From the NCBI RefSeq assembly GCF_022539315.1, contig NC_066335.1, positions 3,873,214-3,937,213 of the forward strand: DNA of 64,000 nucleotides, read 5' to 3'. Positions 24,801 through 36,800 of the stretch are shown here, in pieces. Below the pieces are notes generated by a model. The model searched no databases, was not told the origin of the DNA, and was given only the letters and a program-made list of their open reading frames with translations. The position numbers and the translations under genes were made by a program. Source of the stretch: Serinus canaria (lineage: Eukaryota; Chordata; Aves; Passeriformes; Fringillidae). Position 1 is the stretch's first letter; every line of letters begins with the position of its first letter.

Positions 24801-27800
24801 CCTTCCCCACTTTCCCTGCCTGCTCAGGAGCTGTGAGGGCTTCATTCCCTGAGAGCCCTTCTCTGCTTCTCCAGCAGCTCTTACTGAGGGTTTCCATCCC
24901 CTGGGAGCCCCTCCCCTCCTTCCCCAGCACTCCCTGACAGTGGGATTCATTCCCTGGGAGCCCCTCCCCTCCTTCCCCAGCACTCCCTGACAGTGGGATT
25001 CATTCCCTGGGAGCTCTCAGTGGGCAGCAGTGCCTGATGAACTCATCTCTCCCTGCCCTGCAGGGCTTCTGTGCCACCCAGCCGTGGCTCCTGGTGTTTT
25101 TCTGAGGATTAGGATTCAGGTTATCCCACTGCAGTTTGAGCTGAGTCACTGGGGGTGATTTCATTTCCTTTTGGCCCCTGTGCTCTGAGTTTTCTGTCCG
25201 TGCAGTGCTTGACACAGGATCTTTGTTGCTTTTTGTCACCTGGGCTCAGCAGGATGAAATGTTGGGGGATGAGACCCTTCAGGGGCATTTCTGACCTCTG
25301 TGTGGCAGCTGAGGGGTGCAGGCAGCTCTGGGGAGTTTTAACTCACCCTAGAGTTCGTGTACAGAAGGATGGGAAAGCCAGGAGCTGGGGATTTACCTGA
25401 TTTTTGCTAAGTCTGGGGTCCCTTTAATGTGCCACCCAGGAGAATTGCAGCTGGCCCTGCTAAATCTGAAAATCAGAGTCAGCTTGGAAAAGACCTTTAA
25501 GAACTGATGGAGTGGATCAATATATATAAAATAAAACTCTGTGTTTGGAGGATGTGTTTCTCTTGTGATCCATGGGGAGAAAGAAGGCAATACCCAGATT
25601 TTAAGCTTGAACTTTAGGAATTCTTGACTGGTTTAGAGGAGCAGTTTTAGGCTGATGTCAGGACACAGATAAGGAGGGTTCTGATCAGTGATATTTGATC
25701 AGGTCACACTGATGTGCCACACTTAGAAGCTCCAGTGCTGAACCCAGGAGAGTAACCCAGTGATTTGTGGTTTTCCCTTTGCAGGGGATTTTCGTGGCCT
25801 GCATGACAGCCATCCTGAGGCAGATGGATGATTTCCATTACAGCCATTACATCAACACTTTCAAAACCAGGCAGGACATCATTGTAAGTCAGCCTGGCTG
25901 GGGATGAGCTCAGCCCACCCAGCATCAGCACTCTGCTCTGCAGGGTCATTTCTCTGCTCAGTTTGGGGGGAGCAAACCCTCAGCAGTGGCTCCTGGTGCC
26001 ACAGTTTCTGGGAATTCATTCCTGTCACCCTTGCTAGGCATTGGGGGGGTTGCTGACTCTGCAGAGCCCTAGAGCAGCATTTGTGGCATTGAGGAAAAAC
26101 ATCTTTCATGGGTAAAAAATGTTTGATTTGAGTCAGGAACCAGAAGAGGGAATGAAGATGGAAAAGAAAAGCATTTCCCCTTGTCTGGCTCTCACTTTGT
26201 GCCCCTGTTCTCTTTATCTGATTCTTTTCCCTCCTCTGAAGTTTAATTGAATGCTTCAATCTTGCTTTAGTGGCAGCAATGTAGAAAGTTCTCAGAATGT
26301 TAAAAATTTACATCCCCCAAAACTTTAGGTGTGAAGGTGAAATATTACATTTCTGAGGGGTTTTCTGCTTAAAATCAGCAGATTTTCCCCCAAACTCCCC
26401 AAAATGGCCCAAACTAGTATTTTAGCAAGACTGGTGCACAGCACAAGAACTGTTGGAGCTTTTTTGTCCCTTTATTCCTTATTTTGCAATTGGGAAGTGG
26501 CTGTTTATGAAATACCAGCTGAGGAAGGGCCTGGAGTTGAGTTCTTCCTGCACCAAAACCCACCAGAAGGTTTGGAGTTCAGTCTGGAGAGCCAAGGTGA
26601 TCCCTTTTTTCCCTGGGCAGTTGGAATTACAGCATTTCACAGGGAATCACTTGCAAAGTCAGCTCTTGAGGCAGCGTGGAGCAACACAGCCATCTACAGG
26701 TCACTCACACTTCCTGTGGGTTTGGGACTGGTTTTATCTCACCCAATGATTAGTTGGGAAGGAAGGAAGGAAGGAAGGAAAAAAAGCTCAAATCAGGCAG
26801 ATTCAGGAATTCTGGAAGTGTTCATCCTGTGGGAAGATTTTCAGGACAATAATGGGAAACAATAATTTCTAATCTGATTTTTCTACACCTCTAAATCTAC
26901 AGGAGCAAACCTGCTCCTGTAGATTTGGAGGTGTAGAAAAATCAGATTTGGAGATCAGATTTGGAGTGGTGTGGTAGTTGTTAATACCAACAGAAAATTT
27001 TGTTTGACTGCAATAACTGCTTTTATTTTTCTTGTTCTTTATTGGGTTTGTTTGTGCTGGTGTTTCCAGCCCTGCCTTGACATCATTCCCTGGTGAGTTT
27101 GGCACTTTTAGGAGTTAATTCATGTCTTCAAGGTGCCCGTGTCAAGGCCAGCCCTCTCATCAGGCTCTGATTTAATAATGCCAAAAGGATTTTTACTGAG
27201 GCAGCACCAAGTGCTCCATTTCTCCATCAATATCTTGCCAGTTCTTTAGCCCAAACTGTTCAGCTCAACAGATTTTTTGCTGGTGATCATTTCAAGGGGA
27301 GGGCTCCTCCTGTGACCTTCTTTGTGTCCCTCTGAGATTTGAATATTAACGTGCTGCTGCAGAGAACAGAATTGATTTAAGAGCTCAAAGTGGCTTTTGT
27401 ACCTGCAGAGTCCACAAGGAGGAGATCAATATTCCAGATATTCCCTCCTTTTGCTCATCTCTGTTCATTTTCTTTTTTTTTCTCTCTCATTCTGCAATTC
27501 AGCCTTGTTTGTTCCAAGTTGGAGGTTTTGTTTGGAGGGTGTTTGTGCAAAAAGTGTCTTTTCTACAATAATGGAGAATAATTGTAAATCACATCTCTGA
27601 TGTTATATTCACTGCCTCTCCTGAACTGTTCTTAAACAGGACCAGGAAAGATTTAACTCTAATTAGTGAGTGAAACTACATTGTCATTTCAGGCTTTCTA
27701 GATCCTTCTGTTGCACTGTCACCACTCAGAGATTTGGGAACAAGCCCTGCAGTGTTGGTTTTGCTCTCTAATCCAGCTCCAGCACAGCTCTGTGCCAAAC

Positions 27801-30800
27801 AGCAAAGGCAGATGTCATGGAACAGACCAACCTTCTGTGCAGTTGTTTCTCCTTGTGCCACTGGATGGATGAGCTGTCAGGAATCATTTCATTGTTGGGC
27901 TGTACCCACAGGATGAGAGCCCTGCTAGGCAGGGCAGGGCCCTGAGTGCCAATTAATGATCATTAATCAGTGCAGCCCCAAACACTGGCATTCCAGGGGG
28001 TCACAGCAGCCCCTCCCTGCAATGCCATGGACACAAACCCGCCTGGTGCAGCCTGATGGGTTTTGTTTTTCCAACAGGACTTCCTGATGGAAACATTCAT
28101 TATGTTCAAGGACCTGATTGGGAAGAACGTGTATGCACCTGACTGGATGGTCATGAACATGATGCAGAGCAGGTACAGCCTTGAGTCTGGCCTAAGTCTG
28201 GCTTTGGAGCCTCCCTGGACCTGACAGGAGGGCAACTCACACAAGGCAGTTTTCTTGTTTGTTTTTTTTTTTTTTTTCTTGTTTTATTTATTTATTTTTA
28301 TATCTTTTCTTCTTATTTTCTTCTGCCACTTCAGGTTGGTTTCAATCAGATTCCAGCCAGTTTTAGCTCCTGTGCATTTCCACTGGTGGAACTGGAAATC
28401 TGTCCTGCCCAGAGGAATGTAATCAAACCCTGGGGTCTTTTTTCCAGCTTAAACCAGAGAAGCCTTTTTGGTCTCTGTTCTGGGGGAATCCCATGGGAAA
28501 CCTAAAGCCAGAGCTGGCCAATGCTTAACCACCCTTCCAGAGAGGGAATTTCCCCTGATACCCAATTTCTCCTGAGCCTCCCAATGGAATTTCAGGCTGT
28601 TGAACCAAGGGTTAACTTTGCCTGACTGTTCCCTGATTTAGAGGAATTCCTGCCCTTTTTGGGAGCATCTCTTGCTGTCTGCTGAGTTTGCTCATAGGAG
28701 CTGTGAGCCCAGAGCTGCAGTGTCATTGATTTTGTGTACAGAATCACCTGTGGTTGATGTTTTTATCTCTTCAGGGTTTTCCTCCGGGCAGTGAACCAAT
28801 TCACCTCCGTCCTCAACCGCTTCTTCCTGGATCAAACTCACTTTGAGCTCCAGGTGATTGTCCTGTTTTTCTGGATTTTCTTATGGACCCCAGACCTGCT
28901 AGAACAGCTAAACCCCACTGGTAGCAGGCTGTGGCTCCCTGAGGTGCCCCAACTCATGGAAGGAGCTCTGCATTTGGGGCTGGGCTGCTTTTTTGTGCCT
29001 TTTGTTGCTTTTCCTTTGTTTCCTCCTCTTGGGTTTTGTGTTGCTGAAATGGCTCCCAAGGTGTCAGAAAGTCTCTTTTTCCCAGCCTTGTGACCAGAGA
29101 AGTCGAGATTGGTCAGTTCTGCTTCTCAGGGTTATTTTCTCTTATCTGTTCCATTCTCTCTCTGCCCTGCTGAGCTCTGCCCAGCAGGTCGGGTTGGGGC
29201 ACAGCCCCTGCCCTTGGGCTGCTCTTGGCTTTTCATACCAAGAACTGCCTGGGCTTTATTGACAATAATTTCCCAATGCCATCACCTGTGTCAGACAGTC
29301 TGTGTGTGCTCTAAACCAATCCAGAAGATGGAGGACAAGAAGAAGAAGAAGGAGGACAGGACATGCCCAGATTCCTCCATCTTGCCTCCCAAACCCCCAT
29401 TCCAAATCCCCAAATTCTACTTTTTCACCCTGTGACAAATTCACTGCCATTCTACTCAAACCCCTGTGGTCTGTAACTCCTCACACAAAGTTGGGAATTG
29501 TTTCCATGGCTAAAACCAAAGGCCCAGGTGTGTTTGACTCCGTGCCAAGGTCTCTGAGCCCCTGCCAGGGTCTGGAGTCCCCCAGGGCAGCCAGAGGAGT
29601 GTCCTGGGTCCCAACATCCTCCCATTTTAATCTCCTTTCTCTCCCCCAGCTCTGGAATAACTATTTCCACTTGGCAGTGGCTTTCCTCACTCATGAGTCC
29701 CTGCAGCTGGAGACCTTCTCCCAGGCCAAACGCAACAAAATCATCAAGAAGTGAGTTCAGTTTCGGGCCCTCTTTGCTGTCAGGAGGCTCTGTTTGGGCT
29801 GCTCCAGACACCCCCAGGGTGGGAGGAGGTGCTGTGGAAATGCTGATTAAGGCACTGTAATAAAGGGGTGACCAGGACAAGATGTCAGGGCTGTAAATTA
29901 GGATTCCAGTTAAAGAATTATCTTTATTCCTGTTAATTCTTCCTTAAGTTTGAAGGCAGATTTCTTGTTTGAAGTTTGGTCAGGCAGATCTTGAACTGTT
30001 GCAGCACCTTGCCAGGGGTCTCTCCACTGGAAGGTCTGTAATGGAAACGTTGTCATGATTCCCAAAATCCCCTTATGCAATTCCTCAGCCTTTGTGGGAG
30101 GTAGGTCAGAGGAATCCTGAAAGCCCTTCAGCTTTTTAGTCCCCCACCTTTTACTTTTCTTCTTTTCAGAGCCATTCATAGCCCCAAACCAGCAATTTTA
30201 GTCACTGAGCAGCTTTTACCTCTTCATTCCCTTGGAACTGGGTGCCTGGGTATCTCTGAGCACCTTGACCCAGACTTTTGTTGTGATCTGTCCCCTTTTT
30301 TCTGCAGAAGTAGCTTGAAGAGGCCTGGCAATGAAATCTTGGTGCATTGCCTTGCTGTCAGAGGTTAAAACTTTAGGAGAAAACACCCAAACCCAACCAA
30401 AGTGGGGTGGAATTGCAGCAGCAGAAGGGCTGCAGCTTTCAGGAGACCTAAATTCCCAGGAATTCTGCTCTCAGCAATCTGCAGGGCCCTGTCAGAGGGA
30501 GCTGAGGCCGTTGGTGGCTTTGCCATTCCCTTCTCCAGCAGCACTCCCAGGATCACTGCAGTGCTTGGGCCTCTCTCATCTCTTCTTTCAATGCTTTCTC
30601 TAGGTATGGGGACATGAGGAAAGAAATTGGCTTCAGAATCAGGGATATGTGGTACAACCTGGGTGAGTTCCAGCTAAAGAATTCTCTCTATTCCAGCTCT
30701 CAAGCTGCCTTTCAAATCCTTTATTTCCTTATAAAAGCTGCACATGTTTAATGTGGGGAAATGCACTTGCAGTTCAGCACACAAAAACCTCTTTTCTGTG

Positions 30801-33800
30801 AATAACTTGGAAAAGCTGATTTCCTCCTCACATCAGCTGCTGAGATAATTTTTTAGATTCCCTCCAAAGGATGTTCTGCCATGTAAAGGATGAGAGGGAT
30901 TTTTCAGAGAGCCTTTTTTTGTGATTTACAATTCAGCTCAATTATTTCCTTGGGCTGTTCCTGAATTTTGGAGCTGTTACCTGTGAAATCTTCCTTAAGT
31001 AAAATCCACATAAAATCCATGTTCTGAGCAAAGTGGTTGTTGTGTGAATAATGTGCTTAAACATTGGGAAATCCAAATCCTGCCACTGGATGCATTTGAC
31101 TTTAAACTTCTTGCAGGTCCCCACAAAATAAAATTCATCCCAGCAATGGTGGGGCCAATCCTGGAGGTGACCCTGGTCCCAGAGCCTGAGCTGAGGAAAG
31201 CAACAATTCCCATTTTTTTTGACATGATGCAGTGTGAGTTCAACTTCAGTGGGAACGGGAACTTCCACATGGTAAGGGATGCCCTAAATACCCATAGAAA
31301 TAATACAGTATATAGAGATATTAAATGCAATGTAATATAAAATATATATATCATCATGAAATCATGATCTAATCTTATATATAATATGAAATATATATAT
31401 AATAATAATGCATATAATATGAAATATATATACAATATGTAAAAAGACACAATATTTTAATAGATAATATTATATATATAGTATTATGCACAATGTAATT
31501 GTATATTCATTATATCATAATGACATAATTATATAATGATATTTATAATAATGAAATAATTATATAATCATTAATATAAAATGAAATATATATGGAATAT
31601 GTAAAAAGACAATATTTTAATATCTAATATTATATATACAGTATTATGCACAATGTAATTGTATATTCATTATATAATAATGAAGTAATTAATTATATAT
31701 ATACTAATAATAATATGAAATATATATAAAATATGTAAAGAGACAATATTTTAATATCTAATATTATACATACTGTATTTCACACAATGTAATTGTATAT
31801 TCATTATATATGGCTATAAAATAATATGTATATAAAATTATCTCTATAGATACACTATATACATATATAGTATATATATTATATACTATAATACATGTAT
31901 GTGCAATATGTACACAATCCTGGTATCCTCAATACAGATGTTCTACATTGTCCATAGGCCAGAAGAAAAACGGAGTATTTAAACAAACAAAAAATCCCCC
32001 CCCAGAATTGTGCCCAGCCCCTTGGGAAGTCCCTCTGCTGTGTACGGTTCAGGACTTTCCAGTTCTGTCCTGCCTGAGCCTCTCCATGCCTTTGATAATC
32101 CCTGAATTCCCCTTTTCTCACCCTTCCCTGCATTTGCAGAGCTGTCAGTGCTCACCTGTAAACTGGGAAGAGTTTGGAGACCCTCAGAGGGTCTAAAATG
32201 TAATTTTAGCTGTTTGTTGACCTTTACAACAACAACAGAAACCCCCAGGAGAGGCTGTGGCAGTGGTGACTCTGCAGAGCTGCTGGCAGTCAGAGCTCAG
32301 GGTGTCAGGGAGTTTGATAGCCCCAGAGCGTGGCTGTGGGGGCAGAGAGGCAGCGCTGGCACTTCCTTCAGTCTTGGCATTTGGGGTTTTATCCTTTGAT
32401 TCTGCCTCAGCCCTGGGAGCAGCCTGAGCCTGGGTGCAGAGCCAGTGAGTCTGGGGGGCTCCGAGCCCCAGGGCTGGTCCTCCAGCCAGCCCTGATCCCG
32501 GTGCCCGCCCTGCTCCCGGTGCCCGCCCTGCCCCTGGTGCCCGCCCTGCCCCGGTGCCAGCCCTGCTCCCGGTGCCCGCCCTGCCCCTGGTGCCCGCCCT
32601 GCCCCTGGTGCCAGCCCTGCTCCTGGTGCCCGCCCTGCTCCCGGTGCCCGCCCTGCTCCCGGTGCCCGCCCTGCCCCTGGTGCCAGCCCTGCTCCTGGTG
32701 CCAGCCCTGCTCCTGGAGCTTGCCCTGCTCCTGGTGCCCGCCCTGCTCCTCCTGCCAGCCCTGCCCCTGGTGCCAGCCCTGCTCCTGGTGCCCGCCCTGC
32801 TCCCGGTGCCCGCCCTGCTCCCGGTGCTCGCCCTGCCCCTGGTGCCCGCCCTGCCCCTGGTAGCTCTCCCTGCTCCTGGGAGCCCGCCCTGCCCCTGGTG
32901 CCTGTCCTGCCCCTGGTGCCCGCCCTGCCCCTGGTGCCCGCCCTGCTCCTGGTGCCTGTCCTGCCCCTGGTGCCAGCCCTGCTCCTGGTGCCAGCCCTGC
33001 CCCTGGTGCCAGCCCTGCCCCTGGTGCCAGCCCTGCCCCTGGTGCCCGCCCTGCTCCCGGTGCCCGCCCTGCTCCTGGTGCCAGCCCTGCTCCTGGTGCC
33101 TGCCCTGCTCCTGGTGCCAGCCCTGCTCCCGGTGCCAGCCCTGCCCCTGGTGCCAGCCCTGCTCCTGGTGCCAGCCCTGCCCCTGGTGCCAGCCCTGCTC
33201 CTGGTGCCCGCCCTGCTCCTGGTGCCCGCCCTGCCCCTGGTGCCAGCCCTGCTCCTGGTGCCAGCCCTGCCCCTGGTGCCAGCCCTGCTCCTGGTGCCCG
33301 CCCTGCTCCTGGTGCCCGCCCTGCCCCTGGTGCCCACTCTGCCCCTGGGAGCTCTCCCTGCTTCACTGGGGTTTTGCCTTTCCAGTTTGAGAACGAGCTG
33401 ATCACCAGGCTGGACCAGGAGGTGGAGGGGGGCCGAGGGGATGAGCAGTACAAGGTCCTGCTGGAGAAACTGTGAGTTTTATTTTGTAGCTTTTATATTA
33501 TAGATTTTATTTATATATTTCATATTTTATATTATTTTATATGTTATATATTATATATTTTTATTATTTTCTATTTATATTGCACTTATTCTTTTATAAT
33601 AAATAAGAACTAATTTTATTAAATAACAAATAAAATAATTTTATTGTTTTACATTTATTATTTTATATTATATATTTATATTATATATATTTTTACAATA
33701 TTTTATATTTTATTTATTATTTATATAGTATATATTCTTATTTTATATGTATGATATGATATATTTTATTGATATTATATATTTATGTTTTATATTTTCT

Positions 33801-36800
33801 ATTATGTTCCGTATTATATATTATCTATATATTATATTTTTACATTATTTTATATTTTATTTATTATTTACATATGGTTTTTTATCAATTTATATTACAT
33901 ATATTATTGAAATATTTTCTATTTTTTCACACTTTAGTGGGCTGCTTTCCTAATGCAAACAGGCCCTAAGTCATTAATTATTGCAGTGAGCAGGGCCCTG
34001 CTGCAGCTGCAGTGATCTCAGTGCTGTGCAGGTGTTCTGGGGCTGCCTGCCCACAAATCAGGGCTTTATTCTGCACTTTGAACTGCCCCAGACTGGAGAG
34101 GGAGTTCAGGGGCAGCGGCCAGACTGGGCAGGGGGCTGCAGGGGGAAGTAATGGGGTGATTTATGAAAATTGCTGAGTAATGAATCTGCCATGTATTTTT
34201 TGGGATTGCTATGAGAGAATTCCATGTAATCAGCAGACTCACCTAATTCTAATGAAGAATTTTAGTGCCAAGAATCTAATGTGCTTCAATGTAATCTGGT
34301 ACTTCTGAGAAGAATTGCTTTATGGCCAGGTCCTGGCTTCATTGCCTGTGTGTGATCCAGAGTCGTGGTGAGCAAGCAATAAAATCAAGAGATAGAACAG
34401 ACACTGAGAGGCTCAAAGTTAAAGCAAAACTGGAGCTTACAGCAAAAAAACCTCAATTTTTTTGACCAGCAAGTGCTGTCCTGCCCTGCCTGAGCTGTCT
34501 GTCTCAGGTGTGGGTGTCCAGCACTGAGTGTCCATCCAGTGAAATTGGGTAACTCACACTGAAATTGGGCTAATTCACCCCAAAATCCCATTCAGCAGCC
34601 TGGGAGGCCCAGCTGAGTGTTCTGGTGTCCTGCAGGCTGCTGGAGCACTGCAGGAAGCACAAGTACCTGGCAGCCCCAGGAGAGGTGTTTGCCCTGCTGG
34701 TCAGCAGCCTCCTGGAGAACCTGCTGGACTACAGGACCATCATGCACGATGAGAGCAAGGAGAACCGCATGAGCTGCACTGTCAACGTGCTGGTAGGGCT
34801 GGGGACACCTCCCTGGGCTGGGGACACCTCCCTGGGCTGGGGACACCTCCCGGGGATACCTCCCTGGGCTGGGGACACCTCCCTGGGACACCTCCCTGGG
34901 CTGGGGACACCTCCCTGGGCTGGGGACACCTCCCGGGGACACCTCCTGGGCTCGGGACACCTCCCGGGGACATCTCCCTGGGCTGGGGACATCTCCCTGG
35001 GCTGGGGACACCTCCCGGGGACACCTCCCTGGGCTGGGGACACCTCCCGGGGACACCTCCCTGGGCTGGGGACACCTCCTGGGACACCTCCCTGGGCCGG
35101 GGACACCTCCCTGGGACACCTCCGGGCCGGGGACATCTCCCTGGGCTGGGGACATCTCCCTGGGCTGGGGACACCTCCCGGGGACACCTCCCTGGGCTGG
35201 GGACACCTCCCGGGGACACCTCCCTGGGCTGGGGACACCTCCCGGGGATACCTCCTGGGCTCAGGACACCTCCTGGGGACATCTCCCTGGGCTGGGGACA
35301 TCTCCCTGGGCTGGGGACACCTCCCGGGGACACCTCCTGGGCTCGGGACACCTCCCGAGGACACCTTCTGGGCTGGGGACACCTCCCTGGGCTGGGGACA
35401 CGGCCCTGGGCTGGGGACTCATCACCTGGGCTGGGGACACCTCCCTGGGACCACCTCCTAGGCTGGGGATATGTCCCTGGGCTAGGGACTCATCACCTGG
35501 GCTGGGGACACCTCCCTGGGCTAGGGACATGTTCCTGGAACACCTCCCTGCGCTGGGGACTCATCACCTGGGCTGGGGACCTGTCCCCAGGGCTGGGAAC
35601 ACCTCCCTGGGCTTTGGGAACTTCCCCAGGCTGGGGACACCTCCCCTGGGCTGGGGACTCATTACCTGTGCTGGGGACCCCTCCCCAGGCTGAGGATATC
35701 TCCCCCAGACAGGGGACACCTCCCCTGGGCTTTGGGCACCTCCCCATGGCTTTTCTAGACGCCCTTGGGATTATTTTTAATTGAGAGGAGGATTTTAATG
35801 AAATCCTCATGCCATTTTTGGTTCATGGTGTGCTCAAGTCAGGCTCTGGAGCTTTAATCACAGAAAGATGGAGAGTCCAGAATCAAGTCCTTGGCTGATC
35901 CTCCCAGTCTGGAGCCCTGGGACACGGGCAGAGAAGGTGCCTGGCTGATGGCTGGGATCCCTGTTGCCCTGCAAAGAGCCTGTATCCCTTTAGACAAGAT
36001 TTCTCTGATTTGTCCCTTTCTGGAGGTGCTGGTGCCCCTCTGGTATGAAGGGATGGTCCCAGGGCTGAAGAGGCAAAATGACAGCAAATATCCCTGAAAT
36101 GCCTAAAACTGCTGCTGAGGTTACCTGTGTGGAGAGGACTCTGCAGATCTGGGGTGCTCTGCACTGCCACTGTTTGACTTCTCTCTTGTTGGCAGAATTT
36201 CTACAAGGAGAAGAAGCGAGAGGACATTTACATCAGGTAGGCCATGTCCCTGAGCCAGCCTCTGCTCCCCTGCAGCTCCCTTGCAGGCAGGAGTCCTTCC
36301 CAGCAAGGATTTGCTTTGCTTTGCCCAGGTATCTGTACAAGCTCAGGGACCTGCACACCGACTGTGAGAACTTCACCGAGGCTGCCTACACCCTGCTCCT
36401 GCACGCTGAGCTGCTCCAGGTAGCCCAGGGCTTTCCTGAGGCACAAACAGCCCAGAATAACCAAAACACTTTCTTTTCTGCTTTTAAGGGGACTTTGAAT
36501 CATCCAGGTACCAGTGGTCATTGAGGGGCTTCACAATCTTGCAGATTGCATACACAGCAAAATAGTTATAACTATGATCTATATAAAATGATATAGTTAT
36601 ATACATAAATAATCATATATGGTATATAATAATTGTATGTTATAAAATATATAAAATAAGTGATATAATCAAATAATAATGATAAAAGAAAAATCATTAT
36701 TAGCATCCTCCTGCTGGAGTGAGCTGGGAGAGAATGTTTCAGGTTTATGTCCCTGCCAGACTTCCTCTGCCTCCATGAGAGGTTTGGTTTGAGTCACCCT

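Noticed and set aside
23210..24930. Minus-strand repeat proteins of 66-208 codons ([10 protein letters not shown] type)
   Set aside because: Translation of the 52/56-bp array in intron 25.
32297..33453. Two minus-strand frames of about 346-348 codons rich in Ala-Pro-Gly-Arg
   Set aside because: They are read straight through the 18-bp minisatellite; the unit length is a multiple of three and without stops. No splice-supported start, no domain, and they overlap window exon 32 on the other strand.
34592..35461. Frames of 189-278 codons on both strands in intron 33
   Set aside because: Artefacts of the GC-rich 19/31-bp array; only 34636-34792 is coding.
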